NCBI GenBank assembly: GCA_021307325.1
Contig: CP089931.1
Span: forward strand, 1,795,442-1,859,441
Direction: 5' to 3'
Length of the DNA: 64,000 nucleotides
Origin: Peptoniphilus sp. GNH
Lineage (GTDB): Bacteria > Bacillota > Clostridia > Tissierellales > Peptoniphilaceae
In this document: piece after piece, positions 18,023 to 25,657 of the stretch
How positions within the stretch are numbered: position 1 is the stretch's first letter
Layout of the letters: every line of letters begins with the position of its first letter
The notes under the pieces: model-generated
Seen by the model: only the letters and a program-made list of their open reading frames with translations
Database searches by the model: none
What the model was told of the DNA's origin: nothing
Made by a program: the position numbers and the translations under genes

Positions 18023-19443
18023 TGAATGCTTTGAAAGAAAAAATTTTTTCGACTATAAAATTCAAATTATGGAAGTATTTCGTTGCCTTTGGGGCAACGA
18101 TTTTAATTATACTTTGGCTTTTGCAGACCGTATTCTTAAATTCGTTTTATGAGGTTATGAAACAAAGGGAAATTGTGAAAATAGGTAACACTCTCAAGAA
18201 TGAATTTAAGTCTGAAGATTTTGAATATACCCTCTATAACTATGCCATAAAAAAGGGTGTCAGCATAACTGTTGTCAACAAGGAAGGCAGAATTATATAT
18301 CCTGTAACTTTTTGGGAATTTTTGCTAAGGCCAGATAGGATTGACTTTGAAGATGGAGAACTGAACAAGTCTTTTGAGAGGGTTAAAAGTGGCAAGGCCT
18401 ATGAGGTATCTGTAATAAAATATCCTAGAATAGATAGCAGAGTTATCGAATATATTGGTAATTTGGGAGATAAGTACAAGGACAGCTACTATATTTTCAT
18501 ATCTTCGGTTTTGGAGCCTGTTGATGCGACAACTGGTGTCTTGAAAAAAATTCTAGTCTTGGTTTCGATTTTATCTCTATTTGTGGGTGCAATTCTTTCT
18601 TATTTTTTCTCGAAGAGATTTTCAAAGCCTTTAACAGATATGTCCAACACAGCTAAGGCTTTGGAAAACGGCAATACGCAAGTTTTTTTCAAAAAGGGTT
18701 CCTATACTGAAATAAATAATCTGGCTGAAGCTTTAAATAGGGCTACCTATGAGCTTAAAAAGACCAACAATATGAGAAGAGATTTAATAGCCAATGTGAG
18801 CCACGACTTAAAGACACCTCTTACTGTAATAAAATCCTATGGAGAGATGATAAGGGATATTTCTGGCGACAATAAGGATATGAGGCAAGAACACATAGGG
18901 ACAATTATCGAAGAGGCAGACAAATTGACAGATTTGGTAAATGACCTCTTGGACTTGTCTAAATTGGAATCTGGCATGGCAAAACTCAGAATATCAGAAA
19001 ATAATCTTGGAGATTTGGCAGAAAATGTGGTTGCAAGATTTAAGCTGCAACAAGAACAAGCTGGATATGAATTCAAAATTGAAAAGAGTGGAGATTTGAA
19101 TATCTGCTGCGATCAAAATAAAATTAGTCAGGTAATTTATAATTTAATTTCAAATGCCATAAATTATTCCAAGGATGAAAAAAAGATTCTGGTCAAAATA
19201 AGTCAAAGAGAAAATGAAGTTGAATTTCACGTCATAGATAAGGGCATAGGTATAGATGAAGACCAATTAAAAAGCATATGGGACAGGTTTTACAGAGTCG
19301 GAGACAATCATCAAAGGTCTAGTGTGGGAACTGGTCTTGGCCTTTATATAGTAAAATCTATTTTGGATTTACATGGATTTGACTATGGTGTAAAATCACA
19401 AAAAGATAAGGGATCAGATTTTTATTTTGTGGCTAGGAAATAG
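18019..19443 (+). CDS. Sensor histidine kinase
   Basis: A 474-residue membrane kinase cognate to the preceding regulator (ATGA overlap). TM1 is at about 18-38, an extracellular sensor region at about 40-170, TM2 at about 175-195, a HAMP linker (about 197-250), then HisKA with the phosphorylated histidine in NVSHDLKTPLTVI and HATPase_c with an N-box (NLISNAINYS), DKGIGID and GTGLGLYIVK. Its sensor domain matches nothing I can name, so the stimulus is unknown. The family includes WalK/PhoR/VanS-like wall and nutrient sensors. Confidence 0.95.
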   Translation: MMNALKEKIFSTIKFKLWKYFVAFGATILIILWLLQTVFLNSFYEVMKQREIVKIGNTLKNEFKSEDFEYTLYNYAIKKGVSITVVNKEGRIIYPVTFWEFLLRPDRIDFEDGELNKSFERVKSGKAYEVSVIKYPRIDSRVIEYIGNLGDKYKDSYYIFISSVLEPVDATTGVLKKILVLVSILSLFVGAILSYFFSKRFSKPLTDMSNTAKALENGNTQVFFKKGSYTEINNLAEALNRATYELKKTNNMRRDLIANVSHDLKTPLTVIKSYGEMIRDISGDNKDMRQEHIGTIIEEADKLTDLVNDLLDLSKLESGMAKLRISENNLGDLAENVVARFKLQQEQAGYEFKIEKSGDLNICCDQNKISQVIYNLISNAINYSKDEKKILVKISQRENEVEFHVIDKGIGIDEDQLKSIWDRFYRVGDNHQRSSVGTGLGLYIVKSILDLHGFDYGVKSQKDKGSDFYFVARK

Positions 19444-19472
19444 TTGATAAATAAATAAAAAACTGTGATAAT
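19444..19472 (+). promoter_or_regulatory. Sigma-A-type promoter for yebC-deoC-lgt
   Basis: TTGATA (19444-19449), 17-nt spacer, GATAAT (19467-19472) with an extended -10 TG. It begins right at the stop of the kinase gene. Confidence 0.55.
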
Positions 19473-19502
19473 TTTAATATATAAATTTTAAGGAGTGAAA
19501 AA

Positions 19503-20231
19503 ATGTCAGGACATTCTAAATGGAATAACATAAAAAATAAAAAGGGTAAAGAAGACGCTAAACGTGGCAGGATTTTTACCAAGTTGGGAAGATATATTAT
19601 GGTTGCGGCTAGAGATGGCGGCCCAGACCCTGACTACAATCCATCTTTGAAGGCTGCCATAGACAAGGCAAAAGCTGAAAATATGCCTAATGACAATATA
19701 GAAAGAGCTATAAAAAAGGGCAACGGAGAGTTGGGAGATTCGAATTTTGAAGAAGTTACTTATGAAGGATACGGACCAGGTGGAGTTGCTGTTATAGTGG
19801 AGTGCTTGACAGATAATAGAAATAGAACTGCCCCAGATGTGCGCCATGCTTTTGACAAGTTTGGTGGAAATCTCGGAACTAGTGGAAGCGTAACTTTCAT
19901 GTTTGAAAAAAAGGGTCAAATCGGTATTGAAAAATCGGATTCTATTGACGGTGATGAGCTTATGATGCTTGCTCTTGAACTCGGGGCAGAAGATGTAATA
20001 GAAAGAGAAGAAGCCTATGAAATCTTGACAAAGCAGGAGGATTATTCTTCTGTAAGAGATGGTCTTGAAAAGGAAGGTTACGATTTTATAGTTTCAGAAG
20101 TGGCTTATCTTCCTTCAACAATGGCAGAGATAAACGATGAGGAAATCATAGCAAAGTTGGATAAGATGATTGACATGCTTGAAGACAATGATGATGTCCA
20201 AGAAGTGTATACAAACTGGGAGAGAGATTAA
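19503..20231 (+). CDS. YebC/PmpR-family protein
   Basis: A 242-residue protein of the YebC family, recognised by its start ([20 protein letters not shown]) and core ([39 protein letters not shown]). The family was named as transcription regulators (PmpR, YebC), while some members act on ribosomes to help translate proline-rich stretches; the sequence does not tell which role applies here. Length is typical. It has AAGGAGTG before ATG 19503, and its stop overlaps the deoC start by one base. Confidence 0.95.
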   Translation: MSGHSKWNNIKNKKGKEDAKRGRIFTKLGRYIMVAARDGGPDPDYNPSLKAAIDKAKAENMPNDNIERAIKKGNGELGDSNFEEVTYEGYGPGGVAVIVECLTDNRNRTAPDVRHAFDKFGGNLGTSGSVTFMFEKKGQIGIEKSDSIDGDELMMLALELGAEDVIEREEAYEILTKQEDYSSVRDGLEKEGYDFIVSEVAYLPSTMAEINDEEIIAKLDKMIDMLEDNDDVQEVYTNWERD

Positions 20232-20887
20232 TGAAAATAAATAAAATGATAGACCACACTTTGTTAAAGGCAGATGCGAGGCTAGAACAAATAGAAGAAC
20301 TTTGTAAGCAAGCAGCAGATCACAACTTCAAGTCTGTATGTGTAAATCCTTTTTATGTAAAAAAATGTGCAGAGCTTTTAAAGAAAACAGATGTTTTGGT
20401 ATGCACAGTTATAGGATTTCCTTTGGGACAAAATACTAGCGAAGTGAAGGTTGCAGAGACTGAAGATGCTCTAAAAAATGGAGCAGGTGAAATAGACATG
20501 GTCATAAATATAGGCGCTTTAAAAGACAAGCAATATGACTATGTGGAAAATGAGATAAGAAGCATAAAAAATGCTTGTGGCGATAAAGTCCTAAAAGTCA
20601 TAATTGAAACTTGCCTTTTGACAGAAGAAGAAAAAGTAAAGGCATGTGAACTTTCTAAAAAAGCTGGAGCAGATTTTGTAAAAACTTCGACTGGATTTTC
20701 GACTGGAGGAGCGACAGTAGAAGACGTTCTACTAATGAGAAAGACAGTTGGACCTGAAATGGGAGTAAAGGCATCTGGAGGAATAAGAGACTATAAGAAA
20801 GCTAAGGAAATGATTGAAGCTGGAGCTAATAGACTTGGAGTTTCTGCAGGTTTGGAGATAGTGAGACAAGCAGATGAAGAAAATTGA
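20231..20887 (+). CDS. deoC: Deoxyribose-phosphate aldolase
   Basis: A 218-residue class I aldolase that splits 2-deoxyribose-5-phosphate into glyceraldehyde-3-phosphate and acetaldehyde in deoxynucleoside catabolism. Motifs: [11 protein letters not shown] at the N-terminus, [11 protein letters not shown], the Schiff-base lysine in FVKTSTGF, and [10 protein letters not shown]. It overlaps yebC by 1 nt and lgt by 14 nt, so the three are translationally coupled although functionally unrelated. No other deo genes are nearby. Confidence 0.96.
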   Translation: MKINKMIDHTLLKADARLEQIEELCKQAADHNFKSVCVNPFYVKKCAELLKKTDVLVCTVIGFPLGQNTSEVKVAETEDALKNGAGEIDMVINIGALKDKQYDYVENEIRSIKNACGDKVLKVIIETCLLTEEEKVKACELSKKAGADFVKTSTGFSTGGATVEDVLLMRKTVGPEMGVKASGGIRDYKKAKEMIEAGANRLGVSAGLEIVRQADEEN

Positions 20888-21629
20888 TCCAGTTGCATTT
20901 AGAATAGGTGGTTTGGAGATTGCCTGGTATGGCGTTTTGATAGCCTTAGGTGTCCTATGTGCCCTTGTTTTTGCTACAAGAATTGCAGAAAAAGATAAGG
21001 ATTTATATAAGGACTGTACTATAGATTTTGCTCTTTTTGGAGTACCTTTGGGAATCATAGGAGCTAGAATTTATTATGTAGTCTTTGAATGGGGCTACTA
21101 TAAAAATGATCTTAAAAAGATTTTCGCCTTGAGAGAGGGAGGTCTTGCCATATATGGTGGAATAATCACAGGGATTATAGTTGCATATATATTTTGTAAA
21201 AAGAAAAAAATATCCTTTTGGTCTTTTTTGGACTCTTTGGCACCTGGAGTTGTCCTTGCACAAAGCATAGGAAGGTGGGGAAATTATATAAATGGAGAGG
21301 CTCATGGGGGTCCTACTTCTCTTCCTTGGGCGATTGAAGTGGAAGGGATAAAAGTTCATCCCACATTTCTATATGAGTCCTTGTGGAATTTTGCGATTTT
21401 TATTTTTCTCTACACTTATCTTAGCAAGAATAAAAAATTCAGAGGACAAGTTTTCGTAGCCTACATCATTCTATACGGTCTTGGCAGATTCTTTATAGAA
21501 GCGATGAGAACAGATTCTTTATACATTGGAAGTTTTAGAGTATCACAATTAGTTAGTCTAGCGGGAATCGCTCTTGGAATAATCCTATTTTTTTACTTGA
21601 GAAAGCAAGAAAAGCTTGATAAAAAATAA
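20874..21629 (+). CDS. lgt: Prolipoprotein diacylglyceryl transferase
   Basis: A 251-residue, seven-pass membrane enzyme that transfers a diacylglyceryl group from phosphatidylglycerol to the lipobox cysteine of prolipoproteins. The signature is [13 protein letters not shown] (about 140-152), with the upstream GARIYYV arginine region and HPTFLYES. It overlaps deoC by 14 nt. One lipoprotein substrate is encoded in this window (the FMN-binding reductase at 47430-49331). A shared terminator separates it from the convergent tRNA gene. Confidence 0.96.
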   Translation: MKKIDPVAFRIGGLEIAWYGVLIALGVLCALVFATRIAEKDKDLYKDCTIDFALFGVPLGIIGARIYYVVFEWGYYKNDLKKIFALREGGLAIYGGIITGIIVAYIFCKKKKISFWSFLDSLAPGVVLAQSIGRWGNYINGEAHGGPTSLPWAIEVEGIKVHPTFLYESLWNFAIFIFLYTYLSKNKKFRGQVFVAYIILYGLGRFFIEAMRTDSLYIGSFRVSQLVSLAGIALGIILFFYLRKQEKLDKK

Positions 21630-21648
21630 AAAATAAATATAAAAAACA

Positions 21649-21684
21649 AAAAAATGACATCAATACAAACGATGTCATTTTTCA
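21649..21684. terminator. Bidirectional terminator between lgt and tRNA-Pro
   Basis: Stem AAAAATGACATC with GATGTCATTTTT and a 9-nt loop (stem arms about 21650-21661 and 21671-21682). A/T runs on both sides let it serve lgt (plus) and the tRNA (minus). Confidence 0.85.
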
Positions 21685-21719
21685 TTTTCACTTATATTTA
21701 ATTAATATACAAAAAAATA

Positions 21720-21796
21720 TGGTCGGGATGAGAGGATTTGAACCTCCGGCCCCATGCACCCCATACATGTGCGCTACCGGGCTGCGCTACATCCCG
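21720..21796 (-). tRNA. tRNA-Pro (anticodon GGG)
   Basis: A 77-nt tRNA with encoded CCA. The acceptor stem CGGGATG pairs with CATCCCG, the D-stem is GCGC/GCGC, the anticodon stem CATGT pairs with GCATG around the loop ATGGGGT (anticodon GGG, read as Pro), the variable loop is GGGCC, and the T-arm is GGAGG-TTCAAAT-CCTCT. It decodes CCC and CCU. Confidence 0.97.
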
Positions 21797-21818
21797 ACAA
21801 ATATTTAATGCATTAAGT

Positions 21819-21847
21819 ATAATAGCATATTAAATGTGAAAACTCAA
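21819..21847 (-). promoter_or_regulatory. Promoter of tRNA-Pro
   Basis: On the minus strand TTGAGT (21847-21842), 17-nt spacer, TATTAT (21824-21819), 22 nt before the tRNA 5' end. Confidence 0.6.
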
Positions 21848-21998
21848 GAGAAATATAAAACAAGAAAGCTGAAGCTACACCAAAAGAAATTAATAATAAT
21901 TATAATATAAGGGAAAACATTGCCCCAAAAAATAATCGGCTCAATTATGCTAAAAATACAGAAAAAATTAAAATTTACTGTTTAAATATTATTTTTTG

Positions 21999-22007
21999 TG
22001 ATATAAA
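21999..22007 (+). promoter_or_regulatory. Extended -10 element for phaEC
   Basis: TGATATAAA gives an extended -10 (TGnTATAAA) about 80 nt before the phaE start. No convincing -35 accompanies it. Confidence 0.4.
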
Positions 22008-22087
22008 CTATATAAGAGCTGAAAAGATAAATAAAATTATCCGGCTTGCCAATTTTCGTAACACACTATAAAAAGGAGGAAGTAGAA

Positions 22088-23158
22088 ATGGAAAAAGATT
22101 TTAACATATTCAATCAGTATTTAGAATCTCAAAAGAAGTTAATGGATATGTGGAGCCAAATGGCACAAAGTTATGGTGGAAATTTGTCAGCACCATTCTC
22201 AACAAATCCGGCAGAACAATATCAAAAATTTTTTAGTCAATTTTTAAGTTCAAATCCATTCACAGGCTATTATGGCAGCCCTATGGAAGTAATCGGAAAA
22301 ATGGGCCAAGGATCTGAAGTTTATTACAATATTTATAAGCTTTGGTCAGATATTTATAGCAAAAACATTGAACCAAATCAAGAAAATCTTGAAAAATTGA
22401 TAGAAGATACAAAGGCTCAAAGCCTAAACATGCTAAATTTGTACTTGATGCCGTATTTGCCTGAAAATATACAACATCTGGTAAAATCTTCAATCAGCGT
22501 AAATGACACATTTGTTTCTACAATGAAGACTGTTTATGGCCCATGGGTTGAATCAATCGTGGAATTGTCAGACGCTTTCATGAAGGGCGCTTTTAAGGAT
22601 CCTCAAGGATTCCTAGAATATTTCAATAAGTGGAGAGTTAACTACGACAAGACTTTTGGAAAATTTCTACAAATGCCTCAAATGGGAATCCAAAGAAATG
22701 AACAAGCACAAATTTTAGAAGCTACTGACAGATATGTAAAGTTCATGGTTTTCTTCACACAATTTATAGTTAGAATGAGCGAAATTATAAGCTCTACAAC
22801 TTCAGAAATGATAACAAAGAGCTTTAATGATTTAAAAGAAGGCAAGCAACCGAAGTCTTTTGACGAGTTCTATAAGAACTTTAAAAAGGCAATTGGCGGA
22901 AAATTTGATGAAATATTCCTAACAGGTGAATTCTCACAACTTCTTTCAACCTTTACAAATTCTCTACTTGATTTAAAGATAGCTTCTGACAAGGTTTTGG
23001 AAAGTCAAATAAAATCAGTCCTACCTGTACCAGTAAAAAGCGACATGGACAGCCTTTACAAGACAGTTTATGAGCTTAAAAAAGAAGTAAGAGCTTTAAA
23101 GAAGCAATTGCAAGCTAAGAATGAAGCTAGTAGCGAAGCAAAAAAGGCTTCTAAATAA
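22088..23158 (+). CDS. phaE: Class III PHA synthase subunit PhaE
   Basis: A 356-residue soluble protein matching the PhaE family, the non-catalytic subunit of class III polyhydroxyalkanoate synthase. It is rich in Met/Gln/Phe near the N-terminus (QYLESQKKLMDMWSQMAQSY) and has conserved family stretches with Pro/Trp such as YGPWVESIVELSDAFMKGAF and FDEFYKNFKKAI, and ends in a charged coiled coil (about 315-356: LKKEVRALKKQLQAK). The start is ATG 22088 behind AAGGAGGAAGTAGAA. phaC follows after 17 nt with its own GGAGG, the normal phaEC order. PhaE is needed for PhaC activity and granule formation. Recognition of this divergent family rests partly on the phaC neighbour. Confidence 0.88.
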   Translation: MEKDFNIFNQYLESQKKLMDMWSQMAQSYGGNLSAPFSTNPAEQYQKFFSQFLSSNPFTGYYGSPMEVIGKMGQGSEVYYNIYKLWSDIYSKNIEPNQENLEKLIEDTKAQSLNMLNLYLMPYLPENIQHLVKSSISVNDTFVSTMKTVYGPWVESIVELSDAFMKGAFKDPQGFLEYFNKWRVNYDKTFGKFLQMPQMGIQRNEQAQILEATDRYVKFMVFFTQFIVRMSEIISSTTSEMITKSFNDLKEGKQPKSFDEFYKNFKKAIGGKFDEIFLTGEFSQLLSTFTNSLLDLKIASDKVLESQIKSVLPVPVKSDMDSLYKTVYELKKEVRALKKQLQAKNEASSEAKKASK

Positions 23159-23175
23159 TTGAAGGAGGTATAAAA

Positions 23176-24249
23176 GTGGAAAATATCTTTGGAATAAATG
23201 CGGAATCTGCTCTTGAAAAAATGGTAGGTTCTCAAGAAAAGTTATTAAAAGGCATAGAAACACTTATGAATGTGGACTATGTTGAAGAAATGGCTTCTAC
23301 ACCAAAAGAATTGGTTTTTGGAATGGATAAGATGAAACTCTATCACTACATTCCAAAAGTAAAGAAGCTCAATAAGACACCTCTTTTGGTTTCATATGCG
23401 CTTGTAAATAAGCAATACATGATGGACATCCAACCAGGAAAGAGCGTAATTGAAAAACTTCTTGAGGGTGGTCAAGATGTCTATATCATAGACTGGGGTT
23501 ATCCAACAGCTGAGGATAGATACCTTGGCATGGGAGACTATATAAATGTTTATATAGATGCTTGTGTAGACTTTATAAGAGAAAAACACAAAGTTGAAAA
23601 AATAAATCTACTTGGAATTTGCCAAGGAGGAACATTCTCTTTCATATATACAGCCCTTCACCAAGAAAAGATAAAGAATTTAGTAAGCATGGTTACTCCA
23701 ATGGACTTCCATTGCCATGACATAACTCTTTTCAAATGGGGTTCTGATTTGAATCCAGCTAAGATGGTTGAAGCTTTTGGCAACGTGCCAGGAGAATTTA
23801 TGAATGCAGGCTTTGTATTCTTGAAACCTTTTGACCTACTTGTAGATAAGTATGTATCAATACTTGACATCTTGGATGATGAAGAAGCTCTGGCAAACTT
23901 TTTGAGAATGGAACATTGGATTTTTGACTCTCCAGATCAAGCCGGCAGATGCTTTGAAGAGTTTGTTCAAAATATGTTTGTAGAAAATAAACTCTACAAG
24001 GGAGAATTCGTATTAGATGGACAAAAGGTAGACTTGAAGAAAGTGACTTGCCCAACAATCGTACTTTTGGGAACAAAGGACAATCAAGTGCCACCAAATT
24101 CAACAAGAGTTATTCCTGATGTGATTGGATCTAAGGATGTAGAATTACATGAAATAGAAACTGGTCATATCGGACTTTTCGTAGGTGGTAGAAGCCAAAG
24201 AGAAGTTGCTCCAAAAATTAATGAATTCCTAACTAAGAGGGATAAGTAA
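23176..24249 (+). CDS. phaC: Class III PHA synthase catalytic subunit PhaC
   Basis: A 357-residue alpha/beta-hydrolase-fold synthase that polymerises 3-hydroxyacyl-CoA into polyhydroxyalkanoate. The lipase-like box is GICQGG with the nucleophile at C149; the other triad members read D302 (GTKDNQ) and H331 (ETGHIGLF). These numbers coincide exactly with the C149/D302/H331 triad known for Allochromatium vinosum PhaC, which also supports the GTG start at 23176 (GGAGG upstream). Length is typical of class III. No phaA, phaB, phasin or depolymerase gene is in the window, so monomer supply is unknown. A strong terminator follows. Confidence 0.95.
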   Translation: MENIFGINAESALEKMVGSQEKLLKGIETLMNVDYVEEMASTPKELVFGMDKMKLYHYIPKVKKLNKTPLLVSYALVNKQYMMDIQPGKSVIEKLLEGGQDVYIIDWGYPTAEDRYLGMGDYINVYIDACVDFIREKHKVEKINLLGICQGGTFSFIYTALHQEKIKNLVSMVTPMDFHCHDITLFKWGSDLNPAKMVEAFGNVPGEFMNAGFVFLKPFDLLVDKYVSILDILDDEEALANFLRMEHWIFDSPDQAGRCFEEFVQNMFVENKLYKGEFVLDGQKVDLKKVTCPTIVLLGTKDNQVPPNSTRVIPDVIGSKDVELHEIETGHIGLFVGGRSQREVAPKINEFLTKRDK

Positions 24250-24266
24250 TATAAAATTGTTTATAT

Positions 24267-24300
24267 AAGTAGGTCGGAGTTTTCTGACCTACTTTTTTTG
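24267..24300 (+). terminator. Intrinsic terminator of phaEC
   Basis: Perfect 9-bp stem AAGTAGGTC (24267-24275) with GACCTACTT (24286-24294), followed by a T-run of seven. Confidence 0.9.
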
Positions 24301-24483
24301 TTTTAGCCATTTTATTAGCTTATGGATTTATTTTCTAATCTCATTAAAAATAGTTTTATCCTAAAGCTTAAATTGAACATTAAAATTTTCTTCCGTTAAT
24401 AAAAAAAGTGTTTTACCCTTTATAAGGCAAATTGAATTTAGAAGCTTATGATGTGTATTATTTTATCCTTAATAAAAATTCTT

Positions 24484-24525
24484 TATGACGAAAAAAATTT
24501 AAAATTTGTATGGCGAAAAAAATAT
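24484..24525 (+). repeat. Direct repeat upstream of the IclR gene, candidate operator
   Basis: TATGACGAAAAAAATT (24484-24499) and TATGGCGAAAAAAATA (24509-24524), one internal mismatch, start 25 bp apart, so the copies lie on nearly the same DNA face region. They stand directly upstream of the TATAAT at 24532. An autoregulatory site for the IclR-type protein is the simplest idea (inference). Confidence 0.45.
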
Positions 24526-24531
24526 TCATAA

Positions 24532-24537
24532 TATAAT
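24532..24537 (+). promoter_or_regulatory. -10 box of the IclR gene
   Basis: TATAAT 29 nt before the TTG start; the second copy of the direct repeat occupies the -35 area. Confidence 0.45.
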
Positions 24538-24565
24538 ATTAGTATAGAAAGGATGGGAATATATT

Positions 24566-25333
24566 TTGTCATTACATAAACCGACATGGAGAACTTTAAA
24601 AGTATTAGAATTAATAGATGACAATTGGGATAAGAAATTTAATTTAAGCGACATTTCAGAACAGACCTCTATTCCAAAATCAACTTTATCGCCTATTTTA
24701 AGTACCTTGGTAGACTTGAACTATCTAAGTTTAAAAGATGGAAAATATTGCATATCATTTAAGCTCTTTCAATTGGGACTTTCTTACTCGGGGGACTTAT
24801 CTCTTTTATCTTTTATAAAAGAAGAAATGGAAAGTTTGGTAGAAGACATAGGTGAACTTAGTCAATTTGGCATCTTGACAGAATCAAATGTTTTATATTT
24901 GGAAAAGGTCAATTCAAAAGATTCCATAGAAGTTGTAAGCGCCGTAGGGAAAAAACTACCAGCTCATGTCACTTCTCTAGGAAAGGCCATCTTGGCAGAA
25001 ATGCCTGTTGAAAAGATTAGAAAAATTTATCCAGATGGGAAATTGGAAAAAATAGGACCAAATTCAATAACTGATTTCGATGAATTTTTACTTGAACTTG
25101 AGAGGATAAGAAAAAGAGGATACTCTATAGAAAAGGAAGAGGCATCAGCCAATGTATGTTGTGTAGCAGTGCCAATAGAAATTGACGGAAAAATAAAAAG
25201 TGCCTTGTCAGTTTCTTATCCTAGCTTTAAAGATTGCAAAAGCAAAACAGAAGTTATAGCCCAAAAACTTTTGGAAAAGAAAAAACTTATAGAAAAGATT
25301 GTAAAAATACAAGGATTTAAACTGGATTTATAA
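24566..25333 (+). CDS. IclR-family transcriptional regulator
   Basis: A 255-residue regulator with an N-terminal winged helix (about 8-65, including LSDISEQTSIPKSTLSPILSTL as the recognition region) and a C-terminal IclR effector domain (about 80-245), with HVTSLGKAILAEMP and the cysteine-containing NVCCVAVPIEI. Family members bind small organic acids. The start is TTG 24566 with AAGGATGG upstream. Flanking genes are phaEC (upstream, own terminator) and PFOR (downstream), so a role in carbon/acyl-CoA metabolism is plausible but not shown. The ligand is unknown. Confidence 0.92.
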   Translation: MSLHKPTWRTLKVLELIDDNWDKKFNLSDISEQTSIPKSTLSPILSTLVDLNYLSLKDGKYCISFKLFQLGLSYSGDLSLLSFIKEEMESLVEDIGELSQFGILTESNVLYLEKVNSKDSIEVVSAVGKKLPAHVTSLGKAILAEMPVEKIRKIYPDGKLEKIGPNSITDFDEFLLELERIRKRGYSIEKEEASANVCCVAVPIEIDGKIKSALSVSYPSFKDCKSKTEVIAQKLLEKKKLIEKIVKIQGFKLDL

Positions 25334-25346
25334 GCTTAACTTAAAT

Positions 25347-25380
25347 ACACTATGACTATTACATAGTGTCTTTTGTTTTT
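25347..25380 (+). terminator. Intrinsic terminator of the IclR gene
   Basis: Perfect 8-bp stem ACACTATG (25347-25354) with CATAGTGT (25362-25369), then CTTTTGTTTTT. Confidence 0.8.
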
Positions 25381-25590
25381 TAAAAGTCGGATATTAAAAA
25401 TTATTAAATTATTTAAAAATAAGTTGCATAAAAGACTGCTTTAGTAATAAAATAAATATGAACTAAAAAATTAACAATACTTAATAGAAATCTGTATAAT
25501 TTTAAACAGCACTTCTTTATATTTCTGGGGGCAATTTGTTTTGGGGACAAGTTGGAATCAAACTTAATTTCATAAAGCTTGTTAAAAAGT

Positions 25591-25619
25591 TTGTTATTTT
25601 TTTCTGAAAGGAGTATAAT
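25591..25619 (+). promoter_or_regulatory. Sigma-A-type promoter of PFOR
   Basis: TTGTTA (25591-25596), 17-nt spacer, TATAAT (25614-25619), 38 nt before the ATG and followed by the strong ribosome site AGGAGG. Expected to be a strong promoter. Confidence 0.65.
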
Positions 25620-25657
25620 AAAACGAGTATTGTGTATAGTAATTTTAGGAGGTAAAT

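Larger units (their letters stand above)
24250..24565. other. Intergenic region between phaC and the IclR gene
   Basis: 316 bases of AT-rich sequence. It holds the phaC terminator (24267-24300), a direct repeat (24484-24525) and a -10 box (24532-24537). I see no gene in the rest. Confidence 0.7.
25334..25657. other. Intergenic region between the IclR gene and PFOR
   Basis: 324 AT-rich bases containing the IclR-gene terminator (25347-25380) and the PFOR promoter (25591-25619) with a 38-nt leader. Nothing else is recognisable. Confidence 0.7.

Noticed and set aside
25580..25600. Rex-like redox operator before PFOR (TTGTTA repeated)
   Set aside because: The half-site occurs twice in the same direction, without the TTAACAA arm needed for a Rex palindrome; the second TTGTTA is better explained as the -35 box.
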